From NCBI GenBank assembly GCA_964195155.1, contig CAXMOP010000123.1, positions 1-28,013 on the forward strand: a stretch of 28,013 nt of DNA, read 5' to 3'. Source of the DNA: JACZST01 sp964195155. Its GTDB lineage: Bacteria > Actinomycetota > Acidimicrobiia > Spongiisociales > UBA5794. Position numbers and translations under genes: made by a program. Positions 14,300 through 21,776 of this stretch are shown here, piece after piece (position 1 is the stretch's first letter; each line of letters begins with the position of its first letter). The notes under the pieces are model-generated. The model worked only from the letters and a program-made list of their open reading frames with translations, made no database searches and was not told the DNA's origin.

Positions 14300-15673
14300 C
14301 TAGGCAGAGCCCTCGATCAGCTCCCAGAGGCGATCGACGTGGTCGGCCGTGGTGTAAGTCTGGCCGATCGAGACCCGGACGAATCTTCGGTCGTCGATCG
14401 TGGACGGCGATACGTGGGCCCATCCCGATTCGTTGATGGCGTCGACAATGGCTTCGGTGGCCTCGTTGCCGTCGGTGTGGGCAAATGAAACCAAGCCGAA
14501 CAGGGTCGGGGCGATGACCTCGAGCGACCGATGGTCGTCGACCCTCGCCGTGAGCTCTTTCGCCAGCCGGTGGTGCTCCCGGATGTGATGCCGGATCCCC
14601 TCGGCCCCGTAGGTGCGGAGCACGAACCACAGCTTGAGCGCCCGGAACCGCCTGCCGAGCGGCACGTGCCAGTCTCGGTAGTTGATCACCTCTCCCGCAT
14701 CGGTCGCCTCGTCTCGCAGGTAGGGCGGCAGGATGTTGGTCGTGTCCAGTAGGGGCTGCCGATCGGCGACGTAGAAGAGGTTGCAGTCGAAGTTGGTGAA
14801 CATCCACTTGTGCGGGTTGAACGTGTACGAGTCGACCAGATGCAGGCCGTCTTGGTGATGGCGGAACTCCTCGCAGATCATCGCAGAGCCGGCGTAGGCG
14901 GCGTCGACGTGATGCCACATGCCGTACTGCCTGGCGATCCTGCCGATCGAACGCACTGGGTCGACCGCGGTCGTGCCGGTCGTGCCCACATTCGACACCA
15001 CCGCAGCCGGGGAGAGGCCATCGACAAGATCAGTGGCGACCGCCAGCTTCAGTTCGCCGGTATCCAAGGCGTATTGGTCGTCGTGCCCGATCAATCGTAT
15101 GTGCTTGAACCCGGCGATCTTGGCGCCCTTCTCGATCGACGAGTTCGACTGGTTCGACGCATAGAGCACCAGGTCGTCGGTCGCACCCTCCGCCTGCTCC
15201 CGGGCGATCACGAAAGCAAGATGCGTCGAATCTGACGCGCTCATCTGGATCACGCCACCGCCGGGCCCGGTCGTCTTCCAGGTCTGGGGCAAGTCGAGCA
15301 GATCGACCAGCCAGTCGGCAACCATCGACTCGAGCTCGGTAGCAGCCGGGCTCGTCGACCACATCATTCCCTGGGTGCTCAAGCCGGCCGAGACCAGCTC
15401 ACCGAGGATTGAGGAAGGGGAGCTGTTCGCCGGAAAGAAACCGAACCATCCGGGCGATTGCCAGTGGGTGATCCCGGGCACAATGATGTCATCGAGGTCA
15501 CGCACGATGTCCTCGAAAGGCTCCGGCTGCTCCGGCGCCGATTCGGGCAGCATCGCACGGATGTCGCCGGGCTTGACATCGGAGGTGATCGGGCGCTCTT
15601 CGATCGTCTCCAGGTAGTCGGCGACCCAATCCACCATCTGGTGGCCGTGCCTGCGAAACTCGCCGAAGGACAT
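14300..15673 (-). CDS. PLP-dependent group II (aromatic amino acid) decarboxylase-like enzyme
   Basis: A 457-residue fold-type I PLP enzyme, closest in motifs to aromatic L-amino acid decarboxylases: THWQSPGWFGFFP, SPAATELE, GGGVIQMSASDST, HVDAAYAGSA (D257), the Schiff-base lysine in FNPHKW (K289), and PLGRRFRALKLWFVLRTYG. The start was set at the ATG opening MSFGEFRRHG, which aligns with the animal enzyme's N-terminus; an ATG 25 codons upstream would translate an intergenic repeat. Notable: the segment that normally reads DQ(A/T)HSS is NQSNSS here, so the His that stacks on the PLP ring is Asn (N177). Insect phenylacetaldehyde synthases carry Asn there, so an aldehyde-forming reaction is possible. 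The loop Tyr (VINYRDW) is kept. Confidence 0.9.
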   Translation of the reverse strand: MSFGEFRRHGHQMVDWVADYLETIEERPITSDVKPGDIRAMLPESAPEQPEPFEDIVRDLDDIIVPGITHWQSPGWFGFFPANSSPSSILGELVSAGLSTQGMMWSTSPAATELESMVADWLVDLLDLPQTWKTTGPGGGVIQMSASDSTHLAFVIAREQAEGATDDLVLYASNQSNSSIEKGAKIAGFKHIRLIGHDDQYALDTGELKLAVATDLVDGLSPAAVVSNVGTTGTTAVDPVRSIGRIARQYGMWHHVDAAYAGSAMICEEFRHHQDGLHLVDSYTFNPHKWMFTNFDCNLFYVADRQPLLDTTNILPPYLRDEATDAGEVINYRDWHVPLGRRFRALKLWFVLRTYGAEGIRHHIREHHRLAKELTARVDDHRSLEVIAPTLFGLVSFAHTDGNEATEAIVDAINESGWAHVSPSTIDDRRFVRVSIGQTYTTADHVDRLWELIEGSA

Positions 15674-15686
15674 GTGATAGGAAGCT

Positions 15687-15798
15687 CCCAGCTGCCAGTT
15701 CCCAGTTGCCGGTTCCGAGCCCTCCGAATCGCGCTCAATGTCACCCACGCGTCATCCCCCAATGTCCTGCTGGTCACTGGTAACTGGTAACTGGCAAC
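15687..15798. repeat. inverted array of ACTGG units
   Basis: Left arm 15687-15714 is built of CAGTT/CCCAGTTGCC units. Right arm about 15768-15798 is a tandem of ACTGGTA/ACTGGCA units, the reverse complement of the left. The unique centre is about 50 bp. The left arm touches the decarboxylase start and the right arm touches the end of the Nudix gene. Confidence 0.7.
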
Positions 15799-16332
15799 TC
15801 ATCTCACATACCTCAGCAGATCGCGCACCATGAACGCCGTGGCACCCCACAGGATTCCCTCGTCGAACTCGAAGAACCACATCTCGAATCCCTGCCAATC
15901 CTGAGACACCCATTGAGATTCGTCGAGGAGATCCTCCAGCCGGGGCTCGATGATGCGCTCGACCTCGGCCGGATCAGGGACGAGCTCGTCGGGCCGCTCG
16001 ATCCTGGCCACGACCGGCACGATGATCCGATCGGGATCCCGCGTCGTGAGCGGATTCAACCCGCCGAGAATCTCGACCACGTTGTCCGCAGGGAGTTTGA
16101 TCTCCTCCCATGCCTCGCGCTTCGCGGCACCGATGGGGTCCTCCCCGTCCTCGATGGCGCCTCCGGGAAACACGACATCGCCGGGATGGGTGCGCATGTG
16201 CTCCGGCCTGGTAGTGAACACAATCCGGGTCGCGCCGTCGTGGTCGTCGTAGATGGGAACGAGCACCGCATAGCGAGCGTCCGCGGGCCGCCCCACCGGC
16301 GGCAACGAAGAAAGCGCATCCCAGACGTTCAT
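15799..16332 (-). CDS. Nudix hydrolase, probable CoA pyrophosphatase type
   Basis: A 177-residue Nudix protein. The Nudix box spans residues 58-80 (G, E64, R72, E73, E76, E77 in place), giving the Mg-binding helix that hydrolyses nucleoside diphosphate-linked substrates. The conserved Gly near the end of the box is Lys (EEIKL rather than EEIGL), a tolerated but uncommon change. Just before it, FTTRPEHMRTHPGDVVFPGG matches the extra motif of the CoA pyrophosphatase group, which supports coenzyme A or its derivatives as substrate. It is divergent from the acetyltransferase gene, with 31 nt between start codons. TATCCT (16344-16339) lies 6 nt before its ATG, so its transcript is probably leaderless. 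Confidence 0.88.
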   Translation of the reverse strand: MNVWDALSSLPPVGRPADARYAVLVPIYDDHDGATRIVFTTRPEHMRTHPGDVVFPGGAIEDGEDPIGAAKREAWEEIKLPADNVVEILGGLNPLTTRDPDRIIVPVVARIERPDELVPDPAEVERIIEPRLEDLLDESQWVSQDWQGFEMWFFEFDEGILWGATAFMVRDLLRYVR

Positions 16333-16338
16333 CCTCGG

Positions 16339-16356
16339 AGGATAAGGGGATAGGCT
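16339..16356. promoter_or_regulatory. back-to-back leaderless-type -10 boxes
   Basis: TATCCT (minus strand, 16344-16339) is 6 nt from the Nudix ATG, and TAGGCT (plus strand, 16351-16356) is 7 nt from the acetyltransferase ATG. The two promoters must overlap within the 31-bp gap, so the -35 region of each lies inside the other gene. Confidence 0.5.
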
Positions 16357-16363
16357 TGCGCCG

Positions 16364-16963
16364 ATGGCGCGTCACCTCGACTCAAGGATTCGGAGCACAC
16401 CGCGGTTCACCATCCGCCCCTTCCGCCGCAGGGACGTCAACGCACTTCACGAGGCCATCGAGGCCTCCGTCGCCGATTTGCAGCAGTGGCTTCCATGGGC
16501 GAGCGCCTACGACCGGTCGGTAGCGCAGCGTTTCATTCGCGACTCGGCATCGGCCTGGGCGGAGGGCCGAGCATTCGACTTTGCGGTCCGCAGCGGCGAG
16601 GAGCCAAACCGGCACATCGGAAACGTCTCGGTCTGGTGGACATCACGACAAAACGGCATCGGTGAGATCGGCTATTGGATTCGCTCCGATATGACCGGCA
16701 AGCGTGTCGGAACCGAAGTCACCGCTCGTGCCTCACAGGTCGGGTTCGATGAGATGGGCTGCCACAAGCTGGTGCTGCGCATCGCGGTCGGCAATGTCGC
16801 CTCGGAACGGATCGCCCAACGCCTTGGCTTCACCTATGAGGGCATCCTGCGCGACGAGGTCAAAATTGACGACGAGTGGATCGACCACACCGCATGGAGC
16901 CTGCTCGAACACGAATGGTCGGAGGTGTCGTTGAAACTGCGCGCCGACGGCGTGCTGGCGTAG
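16364..16963 (+). CDS. GNAT-family N-acetyltransferase (RimJ/RimL-like)
   Basis: A 199-residue GNAT acetyltransferase of the group that includes ribosomal-protein N-terminal acetyltransferases. Visible features are the opening strand FTIRPFRRRDVNALHEAI, LQQWLPWAS, then IGEIGYWIRSDMTGKRVGTEV (read as motif A, with the acetyl-CoA pyrophosphate loop altered to MTGKRVGTE), and the end ASERIAQRLGFTYEGILRDE with the usual 'N..S..ia..lGF..eG..r' pattern. The substrate could be a ribosomal protein, another protein N-terminus or a small amine. It ends just before the AGTC repeat element and terminator hairpin. Confidence 0.88.
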   Translation: MARHLDSRIRSTPRFTIRPFRRRDVNALHEAIEASVADLQQWLPWASAYDRSVAQRFIRDSASAWAEGRAFDFAVRSGEEPNRHIGNVSVWWTSRQNGIGEIGYWIRSDMTGKRVGTEVTARASQVGFDEMGCHKLVLRIAVGNVASERIAQRLGFTYEGILRDEVKIDDEWIDHTAWSLLEHEWSEVSLKLRADGVLA

Positions 16964-16967
16964 AAAG

Positions 16968-17085
16968 TCGAGAGTCAGTCGTCAGTCGTCAGTCATCAGT
17001 CGTCAGATCAATGACCGACGCGCGAGAGGGGCGGTCAACGACCGCCCCTCTGCTGATGACTGAGGACTGTGGACTGAAGACTCTC
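16968..17085. repeat. inverted array of AGTC units around a hairpin
   Basis: Left arm 16968-17006 is a run of GTCAGTC/GTCATCAG units. Right arm 17052-17085 is roughly its reverse complement (CTGATGACTGAGGACTG and so on). The arms enclose the terminator hairpin at 17025-17051, filling the gap between the acetyltransferase and groEL 3' ends. Confidence 0.75.
17025..17051. terminator. bidirectional hairpin terminator after groEL and the acetyltransferase gene
   Basis: A perfect 12-bp stem, AGAGGGGCGGTC / GACCGCCCCTCT, with loop AAC. It lies between two convergent genes. The flanking AGTC arms could extend the structure much further. Confidence 0.82.
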
Positions 17086-17088
17086 GTC

Positions 17089-18726
17089 CTAGAAGTCCAT
17101 GCCTCCCATGTCGCCGTGGCCACCGGGCGGCATCGCGGGAGCCTCCTCAGGCTGCTCCGCGACCAGGGCCTCGGTGGTGATCAAGAGTGCCGCCACCGAC
17201 GCTGCGTTCTGCAGCGTGGAGCGAGTCACCTTGGCCGGGTCAATGACACCGGCCTTGATCAGGTCGGTGTACTCACCGGTGGAAGCGTCGAAGCCAACGT
17301 TGGGGTCGGATTCGCTTCGCACCTTGTCGACCACGACACCGCCTTCGTACCCGGCATTCACCGAGATCTGACGCATCGGAGCCTCGAGGGAACGACGGAC
17401 CAGGTCACGCCCGGCCTTCTCGTCGTCGGAACCACCGCGAGTGGTGATCGCACCGACCGAACGGAGCAGCGCAACGCCGCCGCCGGGGACAATGCCCTCT
17501 TCAACGGCTGCACGAGTCGCCTGAATGGCATCCTCGATGCGGTGCTTCTTCTCCTTGAGCTCGACCTCGGTCGCCGCACCCACCTTGATGACGGCAACGC
17601 CGCCGGAGAGCTTGGCGAGACGCTCCTGGAGCTTCTCGCTATCCCAGTCCGAGTCCGAATTCTCGATCTCGTTGCGGATCTGCTTCACCCTGGCCTGCAC
17701 ATCCTCATGGCTGCCGATGCCCTCGACGATGGTGGTGTTGTCCTTGCTCACCACGATCTTGCGGGCCGATCCGAGCAGGTCGAGGGTCACGTTCTCGAGC
17801 TTGAGGCCGACCTCTTCAGAGATCACCGTCGCACCCGTGAGGATGGCGATGTCCTGGAGCTGGGCCTTGCGACGCTCGCCGAATCCCGGCGCCTTGACGG
17901 CAACCGAGAGGAACGTGCCGCGGATCTTGTTCACGACCAGCGTGGCAAGCGCCTCGCCGTCGACGTCCTCGGCGATGACGAGCAGCGGCTTGCTGCTCTG
18001 CATGACCTTCTCCAGCAACGGGAGCAGGTCTTGCACCGAGCTGATCTTCTGGTTGGCGATCAGTACGTAAGCGTCCTCGAGGACTGATTCTTGACGGTCG
18101 GCGTCGGTGATGAAGTACGGCGAGATGTAGCCCTTGTCGAACTGCATGCCCTCCGTGAATTCCAGCTCGACCCCGAAGGTCTGGCTGTCCTCGACCGTGA
18201 TGACGCCCTCGTTGCCGACCCGCTGCATCGCGTCGGCGATACGCTCGCCGATCTCCTCGTCCGCTGCGGAGTTCGACGCTACGTAGGCGATGGCCTCGTG
18301 GTCGTCGGATGACACCGCAGTCGCCTCTGAGGCGATGTTGTCGACGATCTTTGCGACCGCCTCCTCGATGCCCGTCTTCAGCTCCATCGGATTGGCGCCG
18401 GCGGCAACGAGACGGAGCCCGTCGCGGACCATTGCCTGGGTCAGCACCGCAGACGTGGTCGTGCCGTCACCGGCGACGTCGTTGGTCTTGTTGGTTGCCT
18501 CGTATGCGAGCTTGGCGCCCATGTTCATCCACGGGTCCTCGAGCTCGATCTCTTTGGCGATCGTGTAACCGTCGTTGGTGATCGTGGGGGCACCCCACTT
18601 CTTCTCCAGGACGACGTTGCGCCCGAGTGGGCCAAGCGTCACCTTGACGGTGTCCGCGAGTTGATCGACACCCGCCTGGAGAGCCCGACGGGCCTCCTCA
18701 TCGAAACGAAGTTCTTTTGCTGCCAT
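17089..18726 (-). CDS. groEL: 60-kDa chaperonin GroEL
   Basis: A 545-residue GroEL, the ATP-driven folding chamber that works with GroES. Typical motifs throughout: GAPTITNDGYTIAKEIELED, DVAGDGTTT, AVKAPGFGERRK, SGGVAVIKVGAATEVE, EEGIVPGGGVAL. The C-terminus ends in a Gly/Met tail (GGHGDMGGMDF) as in housekeeping GroEL rather than the His-rich mycobacterial GroEL1 type. In the ATP-binding segment it reads TLGPLGRN, with Leu (L34) where most have Lys or Arg. It follows groES by 15 nt, with the Shine-Dalgarno AGGAGGAA overlapping the groES stop, so the two form one operon driven from the CIRCE region. Confidence 0.97.
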   Translation of the reverse strand: MAAKELRFDEEARRALQAGVDQLADTVKVTLGPLGRNVVLEKKWGAPTITNDGYTIAKEIELEDPWMNMGAKLAYEATNKTNDVAGDGTTTSAVLTQAMVRDGLRLVAAGANPMELKTGIEEAVAKIVDNIASEATAVSSDDHEAIAYVASNSAADEEIGERIADAMQRVGNEGVITVEDSQTFGVELEFTEGMQFDKGYISPYFITDADRQESVLEDAYVLIANQKISSVQDLLPLLEKVMQSSKPLLVIAEDVDGEALATLVVNKIRGTFLSVAVKAPGFGERRKAQLQDIAILTGATVISEEVGLKLENVTLDLLGSARKIVVSKDNTTIVEGIGSHEDVQARVKQIRNEIENSDSDWDSEKLQERLAKLSGGVAVIKVGAATEVELKEKKHRIEDAIQATRAAVEEGIVPGGGVALLRSVGAITTRGGSDDEKAGRDLVRRSLEAPMRQISVNAGYEGGVVVDKVRSESDPNVGFDASTGEYTDLIKAGVIDPAKVTRSTLQNAASVAALLITTEALVAEQPEEAPAMPPGGHGDMGGMDF

Positions 18727-18741
18727 GTAGTGGGGTTCCTC

Positions 18742-19029
18742 CTACGCTAATACGGCAAGTACGTCACGGGCCGAGAGAACGAGATAATCGTCGCCTTCGA
18801 CCTTGACCTCGGTGCCTCCGTACTTCGAGTAGAAGACGAGGTCACCGACCTTGACATCCAGGGGGATTCGATCCCCATCCTGATATTCACCCGGTCCAAC
18901 GGCGAGCACCTCGCCGAGCTGCGGCTTTTCCTTGGCCGTATCCGGGATGACGAGGCCACTCGATGTGGTGGACTCGTCCTCATCCTTGGGCTTCACGACA
19001 ACGCGGTCGCCCAGGGGCTGTAGCTTCAT
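18742..19029 (-). CDS. groES: 10-kDa co-chaperonin GroES
   Basis: A 95-residue GroES, the heptameric lid of the GroEL chamber. It opens with the family signature LQPLGDRVVVKPKDEDE, has the mobile loop TTSSGLVIPDTAKEKPQ that contacts GroEL, then VLAVGPGEYQDG, VKVGDLVFYSKYGGTEV and the end YLVLSARDVLAVL. Length is normal. The ATG has a very strong Shine-Dalgarno (AAAGGAGGGAA). Two CIRCE-like inverted repeats upstream indicate heat-inducible control by HrcA; the hrcA gene is not in the window. Confidence 0.97.
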   Translation of the reverse strand: MKLQPLGDRVVVKPKDEDESTTSSGLVIPDTAKEKPQLGEVLAVGPGEYQDGDRIPLDVKVGDLVFYSKYGGTEVKVEGDDYLVLSARDVLAVLA

Positions 19030-19051
19030 CCGGCTTCCCTCCTTTGTAGGT

Positions 19052-19078
19052 CTAGCAGTCGCGGATTGCGAGTGCCAA
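19052..19078 (-). promoter_or_regulatory. CIRCE element (HrcA operator) of groESL
   Basis: CTAGCAGTC - 9 nt - GAGTGCCAA matches the CIRCE consensus TTAGCACTC-N9-GAGTGCTAA at 14 of 18 positions, in the right place 23 nt before the groES ATG. TATCCT (19083-19078, gene strand) overlaps it as a possible -10. Confidence 0.88.
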
Positions 19079-19091
19079 GGATAGCAGCGTT

Positions 19092-19118
19092 CTGGCAGTC
19101 AGTGACAGAGACTGCCAG
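19092..19118 (-). promoter_or_regulatory. second CIRCE-like inverted repeat
   Basis: CTGGCAGTC - 9 nt - GACTGCCAG, a perfect 9-9-9 inverted repeat extendable by one T/A pair at each end. The left arm differs from that of the first CIRCE by one base, and the centres are 40 bp apart, about four helical turns. It may be a second HrcA site or a related operator. Confidence 0.55.
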
Positions 19119-19120
19119 AG

Positions 19121-19207
19121 AAAGTCAAGAGTCATAGAGTCCAGAGTCGAGAGTCCAGAGTCACGAGTCAGAACCGGTTCGGGCTCTCGACTCAAGACTC
19201 ACGACTC
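19121..19207. repeat. inverted array of AGAGTC units
   Basis: Left arm 19121-19169 carries about seven copies of (C)AGAGTC/AAGAGTC/CGAGTC. The centre holds the palindrome GAACCGGTTC (19171-19180). The right arm 19183-19207 reads CTCTCGACTCAAGACTC and so on, the reverse complement. The right arm includes the last codons and stop of the site-2 protease gene. Confidence 0.72.
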
Positions 19208-20281
19208 GTACAGCGCCTCGATGAGCCGGGGAGACTCGATCACACCCACCACGACCCCGTTTTCTACGACCACGAATCGATCCTTCGCTGCGATTCTCGC
19301 CACCAGAGCGTCGACCGGGGTGTCGGCGTCAATGATGTCGCCCGGCCCGATCGGCTTCATCACCGCAGCGGCACGCCCGAGCTCGCGGCGCCCGGGAGCG
19401 AGATCGTCGATCTCGGGCTGACCGATGATGCCGGTGACCCGTCCATCGACCGCTACCGGGAGGGACCGCATGGTCGGGCCCGATTGGAACAGCGAGGTGA
19501 CCTCAGCAACGCGCATCGTCCCCGGTACGGCATCGGGGCTCGCACGCATCACGTCACGGGCGGTCGAGCCGCCCGCATGGGCGATCAACTCCTCCCGCTT
19601 CCCCGCCGCCGTGGCACTCTGATACAGGAACCAGCCAAGCACGATCCACACGAGCCCGGCGAGATCTGATCGGGTCACCAGCAGGAACAGGCCGACACCG
19701 GTGACGCCAAGACCCACCGCACGCCCCGCGACCGTGGAGAGCTGGGCGGCGCGAACCCGATCACCGGTCGAGTTCCACATAACGGCGTGCAGGGCCCGGC
19801 CGCCGTCGAGGGGAAGGCCCGGCAACACATTGAATGCCCCAAGCACCAGGTTGAGAACCGCGAGGAAGCCGAGAGTTTCGGCCACGCCCGCGTTGAAGCC
19901 GAACAGCGACGACAAACCCAACAGAATGACTCCGGCGCCGAAGGAGGCGATCGGGCCGGCCATCGCTACCCAGAATTCGTCGGCGGGCCGAAACGCACGG
20001 TCGTTGAACGCGGTATAGCCACCAAAAACGAGCAGCCGGATCCGGCGCGGTCTCAGTCCGCGGCGCAGCGCCACCTGGCCGTGCGCTGCCTCGTGCAGCA
20101 GCAATGACCCGAGGTAACCGAACCCAACCGCGATCCCGAGGATCCCGGCCAGCGGTCCGGTCTCGAGGGTGCCGACGGCGATGGAGTGGAGCCACCCCAA
20201 TACTCCGGCCACAACGAGAACAGACACGTCGGCAATCAGCTCGACGCCACCCACCCGCCCGAGCCGCACCGCTGCCTTCAC
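19199..20281 (-). CDS. site-2 protease family (M50) metalloprotease with CBS domains
   Basis: A 360-residue intramembrane zinc metalloprotease. The zinc motif HEAAH is at residues 63-67 in a transmembrane helix, and the third ligand Asp is in NVLPGLPLDGGRAL (D159). About six hydrophobic helices cover residues 15-220. The C-terminal part from about 235 holds a pair of CBS motifs (RDVMRASPDAVPGTMRVAE, VDGRVTGIIGQPEI, DTPVDALVARI, VVENGVVVGVIE), which often bind adenine nucleotides and regulate the host enzyme. This is the SpoIVFB/Rv2625c-like layout rather than the PDZ-containing Rip1 type. The GTG start overlaps the tsaD stop by 4 nt, making it the last gene of the alr-tsa operon. The substrate is unknown. 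Confidence 0.9.
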   Translation of the reverse strand: MKAAVRLGRVGGVELIADVSVLVVAGVLGWLHSIAVGTLETGPLAGILGIAVGFGYLGSLLLHEAAHGQVALRRGLRPRRIRLLVFGGYTAFNDRAFRPADEFWVAMAGPIASFGAGVILLGLSSLFGFNAGVAETLGFLAVLNLVLGAFNVLPGLPLDGGRALHAVMWNSTGDRVRAAQLSTVAGRAVGLGVTGVGLFLLVTRSDLAGLVWIVLGWFLYQSATAAGKREELIAHAGGSTARDVMRASPDAVPGTMRVAEVTSLFQSGPTMRSLPVAVDGRVTGIIGQPEIDDLAPGRRELGRAAAVMKPIGPGDIIDADTPVDALVARIAAKDRFVVVENGVVVGVIESPRLIEALYES

Positions 20282-21291
20282 GCGCCCAGCCGCATCCCCG
20301 CATCGACGTCGCTGTCGAGCGGATCGGGGTCGGCCCCGATCTGCAGCCGCTCGACCCCAACCGCGGCCACCATTGCGCCGTTGTCCGTGCAGAGCCCTGG
20401 TGACGGGACGTACAAGCCGACACCACGCGTTGCGGCTTCTTCGGCAAGCCGCACCCGAAGCCGTCGGTTCGCCAGCACTCCACCGCCCCCGGCAACGATC
20501 TCGACGCCGGTCTGATCGACGGCGTTGAAGGTCTTGTCGACGAGCACGTCGACAATGGCTTCCTGGATCGACGCCGCCACGTCGGCGCGGGAGGGCAGCT
20601 CTCCGGCGTCGCGAGCGTTCTCCAGATAGGTGACGACCGCGGTCTTGAGTCCCGAGAAGGAGAAGTCGTACGGCCGGTCGGCGAGGGCGCGCGGAAAGGC
20701 AACGGCGTCTGGATCACCATCGTCGGACTCGGTGTCGATGGCGGGACCTCCGGGGTAGCCAAGCCCCATATAACGGGCAAGCTTGTCGAATGCCTCACCG
20801 GCGGCGTCGTCGATCGAGCTGCCGAGGGTCTCATATTCACCCCATGCCTTGACGTGCACGATCTGGCTGTGGCCGCCTGAGGCGAGCAGGACGACGGCCG
20901 GTGGCTGATAGTCCTCGTACTCGAGGCGGGGGGCGAATAAGTGCCCTTCCATATGGTCGACCCCATAAAACGGTCGATCAAGACTCCACGCCAGGGACTT
21001 GCCAAACGAGAACCCGACCATCAGGGCACCGACGAGGCCCGGTCCCCTGGTGGCGGCGACCGCATCGATCTGGTCCGAGTACACGCCCGCCTGGCTCAGC
21101 GCCTGATGAACGAGCGGTCGGATCGCTTCGACGTGGGCACGAGCAGCCACTTCTGGAACCACACCACCAAACCGTGCATGGACATCGACCTGCGATGCCA
21201 CCACCGAAGAGCGAACTTCGTATCCCTCGATCACGGCGACGCCGGTTTCGTCGCAGCTCGTCTCAATTCCCAGTACCAGTGGACCGCTCAT
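20278..21291 (-). CDS. tsaD: tRNA N6-adenosine threonylcarbamoyltransferase TsaD
   Basis: A 337-residue TsaD (Gcp/YgjD). It transfers threonylcarbamoyl to A37 of ANN-decoding tRNAs, acting with TsaB and TsaE, which are encoded just upstream. Landmarks: LGIETSCDETGVAV, the metal-binding His pair in HMEGH (H113, H117), LLASGGHSQIV, DDAAGEAFDKLARYMGLGYP, FSFSGLKTAV, GGGVLANRRLR and the end CTDNGAMVA. Length is normal. Its ATG overlaps the rimI stop, and its own stop overlaps the start of the protease gene, so it is in the middle of a translationally coupled chain. It is essential in most bacteria. Confidence 0.97.
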   Translation of the reverse strand: MSGPLVLGIETSCDETGVAVIEGYEVRSSVVASQVDVHARFGGVVPEVAARAHVEAIRPLVHQALSQAGVYSDQIDAVAATRGPGLVGALMVGFSFGKSLAWSLDRPFYGVDHMEGHLFAPRLEYEDYQPPAVVLLASGGHSQIVHVKAWGEYETLGSSIDDAAGEAFDKLARYMGLGYPGGPAIDTESDDGDPDAVAFPRALADRPYDFSFSGLKTAVVTYLENARDAGELPSRADVAASIQEAIVDVLVDKTFNAVDQTGVEIVAGGGGVLANRRLRVRLAEEAATRGVGLYVPSPGLCTDNGAMVAAVGVERLQIGADPDPLDSDVDAGMRLGA

Positions 21292-21776
21292 GCTGCATCA
21301 CCGAGCCGTACTCGGATGGCATCGAGCCGCCGCTGGTAGTCGTCGGTGTCGATGTTGAGCGCCCACATCACAACGGCGTCTTCATCCCGGTAGTAGCCAT
21401 GCCGCTTGCCAACCTCCGCGAACCCGAAGTGCTCGTACAACAACTGGGCGTCGACATTGCTCTCTCGCACCTCGAGGGTGAGATTGCGGCTGCCGGAATC
21501 GAGGGCGCGGTCGATGAGGTTCAGGAGCAGCCATGATCCGATCCCACGCCGCCGGTGTGCCGGGGCGATGCCGAGGGTCGTGATGTGCGCGTCCTCCACA
21601 ACGAACATCGCCCCGCCGAACCCAATGATGTCGCCTTCGGCCTCCACCACCAGATATGACCGATTGCTCTGCGAGAGCTCATCGCGAATGATTGACTCCG
21701 ACCACGGGTGGTCGTATACCTCGACCTCGAGTGCAGCGATCGCGGATAGGTCGGAGGGTGCGGCGGAGCGAATCAC
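21288..21776 (-). CDS. rimI: ribosomal-protein-alanine N-acetyltransferase RimI
   Basis: A 162-residue GNAT protein. The acetyl-CoA loop is in ITTLGIAPAHRRRGIGSWLL (residues 66-84). Other landmarks are DHPWSESIIRDEL, the NLTLEVRESNVDAQLLYEHFGF segment (read in pieces) and VGKRHGYYRDEDAVVM, all characteristic of RimI, which acetylates the N-terminus of ribosomal protein S18 and possibly others. Position between tsaB and tsaD is the usual actinobacterial order. The GTG start overlaps the tsaB stop by 4 nt and removes a long non-homologous N-terminal extension. Confidence 0.93.
   Translation of the reverse strand: MIRSAAPSDLSAIAALEVEVYDHPWSESIIRDELSQSNRSYLVVEAEGDIIGFGGAMFVVEDAHITTLGIAPAHRRRGIGSWLLLNLIDRALDSGSRNLTLEVRESNVDAQLLYEHFGFAEVGKRHGYYRDEDAVVMWALNIDTDDYQRRLDAIRVRLGDAA

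Noticed and set aside
16968..19207. CRISPR array suggested by short regularly repeated units
   Set aside because: Units are 4-8 bp, contiguous and degenerate, with no 23-45 bp repeats or unique spacers, and no cas genes are nearby.
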